Source of the DNA: Aquimarina sp. Aq107
GTDB taxonomy: Bacteria; Bacteroidota; Bacteroidia; Flavobacteriales; Flavobacteriaceae
Assembly: GCF_943733665.1 (NCBI RefSeq)
Contig: NZ_OX030782.1
Coordinates: forward strand, 3,148,501 to 3,212,500
Direction of reading: 5' to 3'
DNA: 64,000 nucleotides
A program made the translations under genes and the position numbers. Below, one piece after another: positions 9,681 through 19,297 of this stretch. Position 1 is the first letter of the stretch. Each line of letters opens with the position of its first letter. The notes below the pieces were generated by a model, which was not told the origin of the DNA, ran no database searches, and saw nothing but the letters and a program-made list of their open reading frames with translations.

Positions 9681-11147
9681 ATGAAGAATTCATTCCTATT
9701 ATTACTCTTTCTTTTTCCATTTATAAATTATGGCCAAAATGATATCGAAAAAGTAAAAACTACAATTTCAAAAAGTGAAATTGAAGGGCACATTTATTTT
9801 TTGGCATCTGATGAACTAAAAGGTAGACAAACTGGAACTGCTGAGAATAAAATAGCCGCTCAATATTTAGCTAATATGCTACGTTCTTATGGAGTAAAAC
9901 CCGTTACAGAAGATAAAAGTTATCTTCAGAAAGTCGTACTTAAAACAGTATCTCAATTTGATAAAGCAGAACTGAAAATAAAAAGTTTTAGTACTTCAAA
10001 AATCGTAACAATTAATAAAATGAATACATCTTATTCTGGTTCATTGGCATTTGTTAATTATGGTTTCGAAAAAGACTATGCTAATGTAGATGTAAAGGGT
10101 AAAATAGTTATTTCATATTCTGGAACAAAAGAAAATAATAATCTAAGATTTGCCTTTTCTAAAACACAAGAGAAAATCAAAATTGCAAAAGAAAAAGGTG
10201 CCATTGGTATTATTGAGGTTAATAATATAGATGATAGAACTTGGTCTCAATTGGATCATAGTTTTAATGGAGAAAAAATGTATGTTTCTGAAGAAGACAC
10301 ATCTAATAATTTCGCTTATTTATGGGTAAATGACCAAAAAGAAGAAATTAGTAAATTCTTTACGGACAAAAATGAGGTGAATGGATCAATTAATATTCAA
10401 GGTATCAAGAAAGGTAACATAACTACTCAAAATGTTGTTGGAATGGTTGAAGGAACGGATCCAAAACTTAAGGATGAATACATTATTTATTCTGCTCATT
10501 ATGATCATGTGGGTATAGGGAAAGCTGTCGATAATGACTCTATTTATAACGGAGCAAGAGATAATGCAGTTGGAACTGTTACAGTATTGTCTGCAGCAGA
10601 AAATATTGCTAAGTATCCAACTAAAAGGTCGGCTTTATTTATATTGTTTACCGGAGAAGAAAAAGGATTACTAGGTAGTAAATGGTATGTAGAAAACCCC
10701 TTGATTCCTTTAAATAAAATGGTATACTGTTTTAATAGTGATAATGGTGGATATAATGATACTAGTATAGCCACAATTGTTGGTCTAGAACGAACTACTG
10801 CGTCGGATGATATAAAGAAGGCTGCAACTCCTTTTGGACTCAAAGCAATTGATGATCCAGCTCCTGAACAAGGGCTATTCGATAGATCAGATAATGTACA
10901 TTTTGCTGCTAAAGGAATTCCTGCTCCAACATTTAGTATGGGGTTTACAGCTTTTGACGAAGAAATAACAAAATATTATCATCAGGTAACCGACAATCCC
11001 GACACCTTGGATTATGATTATCTTTTAAAATTCTTCCAATCCTATGTGTTGGCGTGCCGAAATATTGCTAATAACCCTAAAACACCTTTCTGGGTAGAAG
11101 GTGATAAATACTATGATGCTGGTATAAAATTATATAACAAAAAATAG
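9681..11147 (+). CDS. M28 family metallopeptidase with PA domain, secreted
   Basis: A 488-residue exported peptidase. The leader runs to about residue 18 (FINYGQ). A protease-associated insert occupies roughly 115-240. Then come the di-zinc aminopeptidase motifs in order: H273-x-D275 (SAHYDH), D294 (GARDN), E326-E327 (TGEEKG), D354 (NSDNG) and H434 (YYHQVTD). All expected ligands are present, so it should be active, most likely as an aminopeptidase in the periplasm or outside the cell. The start at ATG 9681 is chosen because it gives the signal peptide; an overlapping upstream frame has no such support. A lipoprotein serine hydrolase follows 24 bp later. Confidence 0.93.
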   Translation: MKNSFLLLLFLFPFINYGQNDIEKVKTTISKSEIEGHIYFLASDELKGRQTGTAENKIAAQYLANMLRSYGVKPVTEDKSYLQKVVLKTVSQFDKAELKIKSFSTSKIVTINKMNTSYSGSLAFVNYGFEKDYANVDVKGKIVISYSGTKENNNLRFAFSKTQEKIKIAKEKGAIGIIEVNNIDDRTWSQLDHSFNGEKMYVSEEDTSNNFAYLWVNDQKEEISKFFTDKNEVNGSINIQGIKKGNITTQNVVGMVEGTDPKLKDEYIIYSAHYDHVGIGKAVDNDSIYNGARDNAVGTVTVLSAAENIAKYPTKRSALFILFTGEEKGLLGSKWYVENPLIPLNKMVYCFNSDNGGYNDTSIATIVGLERTTASDDIKKAATPFGLKAIDDPAPEQGLFDRSDNVHFAAKGIPAPTFSMGFTAFDEEITKYYHQVTDNPDTLDYDYLLKFFQSYVLACRNIANNPKTPFWVEGDKYYDAGIKLYNKK

Positions 11148-11171
11148 ATTATCATTTTATAATCAGTCCAT

Positions 11172-12317
11172 ATGAAATCAATTGTTTTAATTAGCTTTAT
11201 AAGTTTACTTATGATATCATGTAGTCAACAAGATCCTTTAGAAAAGATCTTAAACTCTGATATACCACAAATAGTAAACGTAAGTAAGAATATTGAGAAA
11301 TACGAAGTTCAGATTTTATATAGTCAGATCAATCGAAATAAAAAAGGACAAACAACATTTACTGATTATGAATTTAATGTTTCGGATAGCATGTATTTTT
11401 ATCCGGCAAGCTCGGTTAAATTCCCAATTGCTGTACTTGCATTAGAAAAATTAAACGAGTTACAAAAAAATAATATCCCGATTTCTAAAGAAACTAGTTT
11501 TATTACAGAACAAGATTCCTCATACTCTTCTGTAGAAAAAGAAATTACTAAGATTTTTGCGGTAAGTGATAATCAAGCATATAATCGATTATTTGAATTT
11601 CTTGGACAAGATTATATCAATCAAAAGTTAAACTCTAAAAACATCAATAGTAGAATATCTCATAGGTTATCGACTAATAATGCTTCTAATACTAAATCTC
11701 AATCATTAATTTTTAAAAACAAAATCCAGGATAGTATTGCACTATATGAACAAAAAGGTATAGAAAATTCACCTAACCTGAAACTAGCGTTAAAAAAAGT
11801 TCAAAAAGGTAAAGGCTATATTCTTAATGATTCTTTAATAAGAACTCCAAAAGATTTTTCACAGAAAAATTATCTTCCGTTAAGATCTTTACATGGGCTA
11901 ATGAAACGTATTCAATTTCCTGATACATTTATTCCAAAAGAACGTTTTAATATCTCAGAAAGGGATCTTGAATTTATAATTAAAGCAATGAAGACAATTC
12001 CTTATGAAGCTGGCTACGATAAAAAAGAATACTACGATGGATATGTTAAGTTTTTTATGTTTGGTGATACAAAAAAAGACATTCCCAAACATATAGAAAT
12101 CTACAATAAAGTAGGATATGCTTATGGTTATCTTACCGATTGCGCATATATTAAAGACACAAAAAACAATGTAGAATTTATATTATCGGCTACAATACAC
12201 GTAAACGAAAATGAAATCTATAACGATGACAATTATGAATATGATGAAATCGGAATTCCATTTCTAGCGCAATTAGGAAGAATGATCTACGACTTAGAAA
12301 AACAAAAAAGTAAATAA
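11172..12317 (+). CDS. Class A beta-lactamase-like serine hydrolase, lipoprotein
   Basis: 381 residues with a lipoprotein leader (LMISCS, Cys 17). The penicillin-binding/class A beta-lactamase motifs are recognisable: SxxK at S80-K83 (ASSVKF), SDN at 132-134 followed by QAYNRL, and a late KVG before a strand (YNKVGYAYG), which replaces KTG. This fits the beta-lactamase2-like family, usually cell-wall or peptide hydrolases rather than resistance enzymes. Anchoring through Cys 17 suggests a periplasmic or outer-membrane location. It probably shares a transcript with the M28 peptidase upstream. Confidence 0.82.
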   Translation: MKSIVLISFISLLMISCSQQDPLEKILNSDIPQIVNVSKNIEKYEVQILYSQINRNKKGQTTFTDYEFNVSDSMYFYPASSVKFPIAVLALEKLNELQKNNIPISKETSFITEQDSSYSSVEKEITKIFAVSDNQAYNRLFEFLGQDYINQKLNSKNINSRISHRLSTNNASNTKSQSLIFKNKIQDSIALYEQKGIENSPNLKLALKKVQKGKGYILNDSLIRTPKDFSQKNYLPLRSLHGLMKRIQFPDTFIPKERFNISERDLEFIIKAMKTIPYEAGYDKKEYYDGYVKFFMFGDTKKDIPKHIEIYNKVGYAYGYLTDCAYIKDTKNNVEFILSATIHVNENEIYNDDNYEYDEIGIPFLAQLGRMIYDLEKQKSK

Positions 12318-12532
12318 TTTCGTTTCTATAACGACTTTTTTTAACAATTTCTCAAAATAAACGCTAAATCACTCGATAAAACCTCAAACTTTAAGAAATA
12401 TTAATCTTTTTTTAACAAAATTATATATTCAAAAGACATCTAATGAACTAATTTTATAATCCCTTAGTTTTAAGAACGTTTAAGTTTAGTACAAATAACA
12501 ACAAAATATGGTTACACATTTTATAATTAAGT

Positions 12533-12567
12533 AACTATATACAATACAACAAGTATAGTATATAGTT
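12533..12567. repeat. Inverted repeat upstream of small secreted protein
   Basis: Perfect 10-bp arms AACTATATAC and GTATATAGTT flank 15 bases and end 16 bp before the next start codon. This could be an operator or a 5'-UTR hairpin that hides the translation start. The remainder of the 12318-12583 gap is AT-rich and shows no gene. Confidence 0.5.
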
Positions 12568-12583
12568 TTAAAAACAAGAACAT

Positions 12584-12937
12584 ATGAAACAATATATACT
12601 ATTCTTATTATTATTTACCTTTGGCGTATTATACCCTAACAATCTATTTATAACATCAAATTCTTCAATGACAATTCAAAATCAGATAGATAGAAAACTA
12701 TCTGAGGATGAAGAAAAAAAACGTGGATTAGATTTATTAGCTACAGAAATTATTGAACAGATTGATGAAATTGACCTAAGGAAGATGGCTCGATCTGCAA
12801 TTTTTGAAACTTCATATGGATTTAGGTGGAAAATGGTTAACCTCCATACTGGGAACATTATTATTATAAAAGTCGATAAGAATTTCAAACTAATTTCGGC
12901 TAGAAATAGTAAGAAAAAAAAAATAATGATTCCTTAA
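12584..12937 (+). CDS. Small secreted protein, unknown family
   Basis: 117 residues: a hydrophobic leader (about 1-20), an acidic helix-rich segment rich in Glu and Ile (38-70), then a strand-rich part (GFRWKMVNLHTGNIIIIKV) and a very basic tail with five lysines near the end. No known family is recognised. The leader and upstream inverted repeat argue that it is real and exported. An opposite-strand frame overlaps it but has no support. It converges with the next gene, with stops 11 bp apart. Confidence 0.6.
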   Translation: MKQYILFLLLFTFGVLYPNNLFITSNSSMTIQNQIDRKLSEDEEKKRGLDLLATEIIEQIDEIDLRKMARSAIFETSYGFRWKMVNLHTGNIIIIKVDKNFKLISARNSKKKKIMIP

Positions 12938-12948
12938 AATAAAAACTA

Positions 12949-13182
12949 TTAGGATAGCATTGTCTTTAGATTATCGTATTCTTCCAAGTATTCCCAATAG
13001 ATAATCCTATCGAAAGCGTATTTTATTAAAATATACTTCTCGCTTATAGACAATATTCGATCTACCGAAACCAGTTTTTTAGAAGGAGATTTCACCTCAA
13101 CTTTCTCTATTATCTCTTGATTTCTTGCATCAAATCCATGCACGATAGTATGATTATGCAAAGTAAGTTCTATAAATTTCAT
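12949..13182 (-). CDS. Small hypothetical protein
   Basis: About 77 residues if started at ATG 13182 (MKFIELTLHNHTIVHG); a TTG eight codons upstream would lengthen it. The pattern of alternating hydrophobic strands ending in a helix (EYLEEYDNLKTML) suggests a compact beta-rich cytosolic fold. No family is recognised. It is divergent from the metallo-hydrolase gene with about 115 bp between them. Confidence 0.55.
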   Translation of the reverse strand: MKFIELTLHNHTIVHGFDARNQEIIEKVEVKSPSKKLVSVDRILSISEKYILIKYAFDRIIYWEYLEEYDNLKTMLS

Positions 13183-13296
13183 ATTATTAGTATTTAACCT
13201 CTTCAAATGTAGCTATTTTCTAACTTAACACCCCTTTAAGAGTTTCGCATTTTCATTTTCTTAACTTTAGCTTTTTAATTAGATAATCAATCAAAA

Positions 13297-14070
13297 ATGT
13301 TAAAAAGATTTTTCCTTTTAACTCTTGTAATTTTTAGTGTTTCTGGTTTTTCTCAAAAAAAAATATCGATCATCTATACAGGGAATATGGGTGTTTATAT
13401 TTCTAATGGAGAATCTTCTGTATTAATAGATGGATTACATTCTAAATATGGAGATGATTATCTTTTTCCTCCAACCTCTTTGATTACTAAAATACATACA
13501 GATTTACAACCAGATGTTGTACTATTTACACATCATCATGGAGATCATTTTAGTGCATTACTTTCTAATGATTATTTAAATTTTAATAAAAAAGCTGTTC
13601 TATTTGGGCCTAATCAAATAACAAAAAAAATAACTCCTTTTAATAATCGATTATTTACAATTGCAACCTCCGATTATAAAAAACAAACCATAAAAATCAA
13701 AACACTTGATATCACAGGTGTAAAAATCAATCATGCAGGAAAAAGACATCTAAGTGTAGAAAATGTCGGTTACATTATTGATTTTAAATCAAAAAAAGTT
13801 CTACACGTCGGTGATACTAATTGGATGGATGATATTGATTTGTTTAACCAATTAAAATTGGTAAATGACAACATTGACATTGTAATTCTTCCTTATTGGA
13901 TGTTATTAAATAATAATGCAAGTCAACTTATTAAAAATCGCATTAATGCAAAGCAAATTATTGCTACACATATTTCACCTAAAATAAAAAAACAAGAATT
14001 ACAGGATTTAAAGAAAAAATATCCTGAAGTACATTTTTTAACAACATTAGAAGAACAAATTCAATTATAA
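13297..14070 (+). CDS. MBL-fold metallo-hydrolase, exported
   Basis: 257 residues with a signal peptide (to about 20, GFSQ). The metallo-beta-lactamase motif is THHHGDH with H79, H81, D83 and H84; later HVGDTN supplies the bridging Asp and IATHIS the last His. It resembles the UlaG/YycJ-like branch with a simple single domain. The substrate is unknown. It is separated by only 18 bp from the following BNR-repeat gene and may open a four-gene transcript (MBL, BNR, S9 peptidase, DUF2490) of exported proteins. Confidence 0.88.
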   Translation: MLKRFFLLTLVIFSVSGFSQKKISIIYTGNMGVYISNGESSVLIDGLHSKYGDDYLFPPTSLITKIHTDLQPDVVLFTHHHGDHFSALLSNDYLNFNKKAVLFGPNQITKKITPFNNRLFTIATSDYKKQTIKIKTLDITGVKINHAGKRHLSVENVGYIIDFKSKKVLHVGDTNWMDDIDLFNQLKLVNDNIDIVILPYWMLLNNNASQLIKNRINAKQIIATHISPKIKKQELQDLKKKYPEVHFLTTLEEQIQL

Positions 14071-14088
14071 TTAACTCACTCTATAAAA

Positions 14089-17000
14089 ATGAAAAGATTA
14101 CTATTTCTATTATCTCTCATCCTCATATCCTCCATTTCTGCACAAGAATTTTCCATGGATCATGTAAAAAAAATACATCCACGTAATATTGGTCCAGGCG
14201 GAATGAGTGGACGTGTTACTTCTATTGATGTTGTTACGTCTGATCCAGACATTATGTATGCAGGAACGGCTTCTGGAGGGTTATGGAAGTCTACATCAGG
14301 TGGAATAAAATGGAAACCTATTTTTGACAAAGAAGTTACAAGTTCAATTGGCGCAGTTGCTATTCAGCAATCCAATCCATCTGTGATTTGGGCTGGAACG
14401 GGAGAAGGTAACCCGAGAAATAGTCTTAATGGAGGTTATGGAATATATAAGTCTTTAGACGGAGGTAAAAACTGGAAATTGATGGGGTTAGAAAAAACTC
14501 GTCATATTCATAGAATCGTAATAGATCCTACAAACCCTAACATTGTGTATGTTGCGGCAATTGGATCTCCTTGGGGAATACATCCAGAAAGAGGGATCTT
14601 CAAAACAATAGACGGAGGAGAAACTTGGAACAAAGTGCTTTTTGCTAACAATAAAACAGGAGCTGCAGATCTAGTAATGGATCCTACTAATCCGAATAAA
14701 CTGATTGCAGCCTTATGGGAACATAAACGTGATCCTTGGTTTTTTAAATCAGGTGGAGAAGGCTCTGGATTATACATTACACATGATGGAGGAAAAACTT
14801 GGCAAGAAAGAACCGACAAAGATGGATTACCGAAAGGTGATCTGGGAAGAATCGGGATCGCTATAGCTAGAAATAAACCCAATATTATCTACGCATTAAT
14901 TGAAGCTAAAAAAAATGCTTTATATAAATCCGAAGATGGTGGGTTTAAATGGAAAAAAATAAATGACAAAAACGACATTGGTAATCGCCCGTTCTACTAT
15001 TCAGAAATATATGTTGATCCTCAGAATGAGAATAGAGTATATTCTGTATTTACCTATGTAAATGTATCTGAAGACGGTGGAAAAAATTTCAAGCAGTTAA
15101 TGCCAGCCTATGGAGTTGATAATGGTGTACATCCTGATCATCATGCTTGGTGGATACATCCACAAGATGGTAATTTTATGATTGATGGAAATGACGGAGG
15201 TTTAAACATTACCAGAGATGGAGGAAAAACTTGGAGATTTATAGGTAATCTGCCTGTCGCACAGTTTTACCATATTAATGTAGATAATGAATATCCATAT
15301 AATGTATATGGAGGTATGCAGGATAATGGTAGTTGGAGAGGTCCAGCATATGTATGGAAGGCTCAAGGAATTAGAAATTCTTACTGGCAGGAAATATCTT
15401 TTGGAGATGGATTTGATGTAGTACCTGATAAAGATGATTCTAGATATGGATGGTCTATGAGTCAACAAGGTTTTGTTAGCCGTTATGACTGGATGACCGG
15501 TAATAATTATACAGTTAAACCTACGCATCCAGATCCTAAAGTAAAGCTACGTTTTAATTGGAATGCTGCAATCAATATTGATCCTTTTGATAATAGTACA
15601 TTATATTTTGGAAGTCAATTTGTACACAAAAGTAAAGACAAAGGATTGACTTGGGAGGTAATTTCTCCTGATCTATCTACAAATGATCCAGAAAAATTAA
15701 AACAAGCAGAAAGTGGTGGTTTAACTATGGATGCTACAGGAGCAGAAAATCATTGTACAATTTTAGTAATAGAACCTTCTCCTCTAGAACAAAATATGCT
15801 GTGGGCTGCAACTGATGATGGACGTGTTCATATCACTCAGAATGGTGGTGCAAATTGGACTGACATTTCTAAAAATATTAAAGGATTACCTAGTGGCAGT
15901 TGGATAGTTCAGATTAAAGCTTCTAACAAGAAAAAAGGAGAAGCTCTTTTAGTAGCTAATGATTATAGAAGGTTTAATTACACTCCTTATGCATACAGAA
16001 CTTTAGACTATGGAAAAACTTGGGAACGCATCGTAGATGATAATGATGTACAAAGTTATGCTTTAAGCATTGTAGAGGACCCTATTGAGAAAAATTTACT
16101 TTTCTTAGGAACAGACGATGGCTTATATATTTCTTTAAATGCAGGTAATACATGGACAAAATGGACTTCTGGTTTTCCTACAGTTTCAGTAAAAGATTTA
16201 ATAATACAACCTAGAGAACACGATCTAGTTATAGGAACTTTTGGTAGAGCTGCCTGGGTACTGGACGATATTAGACCTTTACGCGCATTAGCTAAAAATA
16301 AAAGTATTCTTAATCAAAAATTACAATTATTTAATCCTCCAACTGCGTATCAAGCTGCATATCAACAACCAACAGGAAGTCGTTTTGGTGCTGATGCCGT
16401 ATACAATGGTGAGAATCGTGATTTTGGTGCACATATTTGCTTTTTTGTAACCGTAGAACAAAAAGAGGCGTCTAAAAAAGAGAAAGATAAAAAAGATGAA
16501 AAAGAAAACAATGAAGAGGAAAACAATGAAGAGGAAGAAAAAAAGGTGAAGTGGGATTCTATACATCTAAAAATATATGATGGCGATCGACTCATCAGAA
16601 CGTTAAAACAAAAAACTCCTGATTCTACAGGAATTCATAGAATGAGCTGGTTTATGGATGAAAAAGGTGTAGACCGACCATCAAGAAAAATTCAAAAATC
16701 AAAAAGAGAACCTGGTGGAGTTAGTGTTAAACCAGGAACTTATAAGTTGATAATGGAATATGGTGATCAAAAATCTGAATCTAACATAGAAGTTAAATCT
16801 GATCCAAGATTGCAAGTTTCTCAACAAAATATAAACGAAATATACGATGCTTCTAAAAATCTTGAATCTATGAGGCAAACAGTCGCAGATGTAGTTAAAC
16901 AATTGGTAGAAAGCAAAGAAGTAGCTTCTAAATACCAAAAAGAGCTTAAGAAACTAGATAAAAAGAAGTTTAAAGATCAAATTAAATCTTCTAAGGATAT

Positions 17001-17307
17001 TATCAAAAAAATTGATTCTACCATAGCAATTTATTTAGGTAAAGAAGATAAAAGACAAGGTATTACTCGTAATCCAGAAGTAACTGTGATGCAACGTTTA
17101 GGAACTGCGGGTTGGTACACCGGAAGTAGGCAAAATGGTTTAACAGTTACAGAAAAAACCTTAATCAAACACGCAAATGACGCATTAAAAGAAGCTTTAG
17201 ATAAAACGAATTCTTTCTTCAGAGAAGATTGGAAACCTTATCAAGAAGCAATAGAAAAATTAGAAACGTCTCCGTTTAAAGAGATAAAAACTTTCACAAT
17301 CAAATAA
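14089..17307 (+). CDS. Sortilin/VPS10-like BNR-repeat glycosyl hydrolase-type protein
   Basis: 1072 residues, signal peptide to about 19 (SISAQ). The N-terminal two-thirds is a beta-propeller with many Asp-boxes of the S-x-D-x-G-x-x-W type: SLDGGKNW, TIDGGETW, THDGGKTW, SEDGGFKW, TRDGGKTW, TQNGGANW, TLDYGKTW, SLNAGNTW. Around 790-817 is a Lys/Glu/Asn low-complexity linker, after which a beta domain and C-terminal helices follow. This family is widespread in Bacteroidetes; despite sialidase-like repeats its enzymatic activity is unproven. Next to an S9 peptidase 12 bp downstream, it probably takes part in handling secreted proteins or peptides. Confidence 0.88.
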   Translation: MKRLLFLLSLILISSISAQEFSMDHVKKIHPRNIGPGGMSGRVTSIDVVTSDPDIMYAGTASGGLWKSTSGGIKWKPIFDKEVTSSIGAVAIQQSNPSVIWAGTGEGNPRNSLNGGYGIYKSLDGGKNWKLMGLEKTRHIHRIVIDPTNPNIVYVAAIGSPWGIHPERGIFKTIDGGETWNKVLFANNKTGAADLVMDPTNPNKLIAALWEHKRDPWFFKSGGEGSGLYITHDGGKTWQERTDKDGLPKGDLGRIGIAIARNKPNIIYALIEAKKNALYKSEDGGFKWKKINDKNDIGNRPFYYSEIYVDPQNENRVYSVFTYVNVSEDGGKNFKQLMPAYGVDNGVHPDHHAWWIHPQDGNFMIDGNDGGLNITRDGGKTWRFIGNLPVAQFYHINVDNEYPYNVYGGMQDNGSWRGPAYVWKAQGIRNSYWQEISFGDGFDVVPDKDDSRYGWSMSQQGFVSRYDWMTGNNYTVKPTHPDPKVKLRFNWNAAINIDPFDNSTLYFGSQFVHKSKDKGLTWEVISPDLSTNDPEKLKQAESGGLTMDATGAENHCTILVIEPSPLEQNMLWAATDDGRVHITQNGGANWTDISKNIKGLPSGSWIVQIKASNKKKGEALLVANDYRRFNYTPYAYRTLDYGKTWERIVDDNDVQSYALSIVEDPIEKNLLFLGTDDGLYISLNAGNTWTKWTSGFPTVSVKDLIIQPREHDLVIGTFGRAAWVLDDIRPLRALAKNKSILNQKLQLFNPPTAYQAAYQQPTGSRFGADAVYNGENRDFGAHICFFVTVEQKEASKKEKDKKDEKENNEEENNEEEEKKVKWDSIHLKIYDGDRLIRTLKQKTPDSTGIHRMSWFMDEKGVDRPSRKIQKSKREPGGVSVKPGTYKLIMEYGDQKSESNIEVKSDPRLQVSQQNINEIYDASKNLESMRQTVADVVKQLVESKEVASKYQKELKKLDKKKFKDQIKSSKDIIKKIDSTIAIYLGKEDKRQGITRNPEVTVMQRLGTAGWYTGSRQNGLTVTEKTLIKHANDALKEALDKTNSFFREDWKPYQEAIEKLETSPFKEIKTFTIK

Positions 17308-17319
17308 AAATTCTTAATC

Positions 17320-19272
17320 ATGAAAAAACTCCTTATTATAGGACTTGGGGTACTACTACTCTACTCCTGCAAAAAAGAAAAAAAAGAAGAAGTTGTTGCT
17401 CCTCCTATTGCAATTGAAGAATATTCAATTGAACAATTTATGGACAATGAAAATGCATTTTCTAATGGCTTTTCTAACGATAAGTCCAAAGTTCTTATGA
17501 CTAGTAATCGTTCTGGTATTTATAATATGTATACCACATCTGTTAAAGGTGGAGAATTAATTCCGATTACAAAATCTGATAGCTCTTCTGTTTTTGGAAT
17601 TTCTTATTTCCCAGAAGATGATAGAATACTATTTAGAATGGATGGCAATGGAGATGAAATATATAAAATATTTCTTAAAGACAGTTCTGGTATTACGCGA
17701 CTAACTCCCGAAAAAAATGTGAGAGCTTTATTTAGAGGTTGGTCAAAAGATGGAAAAAGTTTCTTTTATGGAAGTAATGAAAGAGATCCTAAATATATGG
17801 ATCATTATGAAATGAATATTGCCGATTTCACTTCTAAAATGATTTATCAAAATAACGATGGAATGGATTTTGGCGGTATGTCTGAAGATAGAAGGTACAT
17901 TGCACTTACTAAGGCAGTGACTACAAACGATGTCGATTTGTATTTAATGAATACAGAAACCAAAGAAAAAACTAAAATCAATGAGAATATTAGCGGTAAT
18001 CAACCTCAAGATTTTTCTCCAGACAACACTTCATTCTATTATACCACAGATGATAATGCAGAATTTAGTTATTTAATGAAATATAATCTTGCAGATGGTA
18101 CAAAAGAAAAAGTAGCAGAAAAAAATTGGGATATTAATTCTTTTTATTTTACCAGAAATGGAAAATATCAAGTAATGTTTACTAATGAGGATGCTAAAAC
18201 TGTAATGGATGTAAAAGAAGTGGCTACTGGCACAGATGTGGCATTTCCTTCATTTGAAAATAAAGAAATTTCAAGTGCAAGTTTTTCTAGAGATGAGTCC
18301 ATGGCATTTTTAAATGTTTCAGGTTCAAGTACTCCTAGAAACGTTTATTCTTACGATATGGCATCTAAAGAATATTATCAATTAACAGATGTATTAAACA
18401 AAGATATTAACGAAGACCATTTAGTAGCATCAGAAGTTGTTCGTTTTAAATCTTTTGATGGTTTAGAAATTCCAGCGATATATTATAAGCCAAAACAAGC
18501 TACTGCGGACAATAAAGTTCCAGCATTGGTGTGGGTACATGGTGGTCCTGGAGGGCAATCTAGACAAGGTTTTAGTTCACAAATCCAATATTATGTAAAT
18601 CACGGGTATGCAATTCTTGCCGTAAATAATAGAGGAAGTAGTGGTTATGGTAAAACGTTCTATAAAATGGATGATCAAAATCACGGAGATAAAGATCTAA
18701 AAGATTGTGTAGCCGGAAAAGATTGGTTGGCACAACAAGATATTATTGATGCCAATAAAATAGGAATTATTGGAGGTTCTTATGGAGGTTATATGACTAT
18801 GGCGGCTCTTACCTATACTCCTGAAGATTTTAAAGTAGGAGTTAATATATTCGGAGTTACCAACTGGCTAAGAACATTAAAAAGTATTCCGCCATGGTGG
18901 GAATCTTTTAAAGATGCTTTATATACTGAGATGGGAGATCCGAATACAGCTGATTCTGTAAGGTTACGACAAATCTCACCATTATTTCACACAGAAAAAG
19001 TGACTAAACCTTTAATTGTGTTACAAGGAGCTAAGGATCCTAGAGTTCTAAAAGTAGAATCGGATGAAATAGTCGCTGGAGTTAAGAAAAATGGTGTTCC
19101 TGTAGAATATGTATTGTTTGAAGATGAAGGACATGGTTTTGTAAAAAAAGAGAATCAGATCGAAGCATACGGAAGAATCCTAAAATTCTTAGATAAATAT
19201 CTAAAAGAACCAGGATCAGAAATCATTAATGACGGAAAATCTGAAACTAAAACTGTAGAATCAGAATCCTAG
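17320..19272 (+). CDS. S9 family peptidase (prolyl oligopeptidase type), lipoprotein
   Basis: 650 residues with a lipoprotein leader (LLLYSCKK, Cys 17) and a lysine-rich linker. A beta-propeller spans roughly 40-370 and the alpha/beta-hydrolase domain about 390-630. The catalytic triad is visible: S487 in GGSYGGYM, D573 in AKDPRVL and H605 in DEGHGF. It should cleave short peptides, as dipeptidyl or acylaminoacyl peptidases do, probably anchored in the envelope. It follows the BNR protein by 12 bp and precedes DUF2490 by 25 bp, so co-transcription is likely. Confidence 0.93.
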   Translation: MKKLLIIGLGVLLLYSCKKEKKEEVVAPPIAIEEYSIEQFMDNENAFSNGFSNDKSKVLMTSNRSGIYNMYTTSVKGGELIPITKSDSSSVFGISYFPEDDRILFRMDGNGDEIYKIFLKDSSGITRLTPEKNVRALFRGWSKDGKSFFYGSNERDPKYMDHYEMNIADFTSKMIYQNNDGMDFGGMSEDRRYIALTKAVTTNDVDLYLMNTETKEKTKINENISGNQPQDFSPDNTSFYYTTDDNAEFSYLMKYNLADGTKEKVAEKNWDINSFYFTRNGKYQVMFTNEDAKTVMDVKEVATGTDVAFPSFENKEISSASFSRDESMAFLNVSGSSTPRNVYSYDMASKEYYQLTDVLNKDINEDHLVASEVVRFKSFDGLEIPAIYYKPKQATADNKVPALVWVHGGPGGQSRQGFSSQIQYYVNHGYAILAVNNRGSSGYGKTFYKMDDQNHGDKDLKDCVAGKDWLAQQDIIDANKIGIIGGSYGGYMTMAALTYTPEDFKVGVNIFGVTNWLRTLKSIPPWWESFKDALYTEMGDPNTADSVRLRQISPLFHTEKVTKPLIVLQGAKDPRVLKVESDEIVAGVKKNGVPVEYVLFEDEGHGFVKKENQIEAYGRILKFLDKYLKEPGSEIINDGKSETKTVESES

Positions 19273-19297
19273 TATTATATCATTACTAAATATATTT

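Noticed and set aside
9545..9742. Short open frame overlapping the M28 peptidase start
   Set aside because: It lacks a signal peptide or known family, and its end overlaps the peptidase leader in another frame. The peptidase start has better support.
12682..12888. Opposite-strand frame within the small secreted protein gene
   Set aside because: Ser- and Ile-rich composition as expected for an antisense shadow, and no upstream signals. The plus-strand frame has a leader.
16327..16595. Two antisense frames opposite the charged linker of the sortilin-like protein
   Set aside because: Their Phe/Ser-rich composition is a direct by-product of Lys/Glu codons on the other strand.
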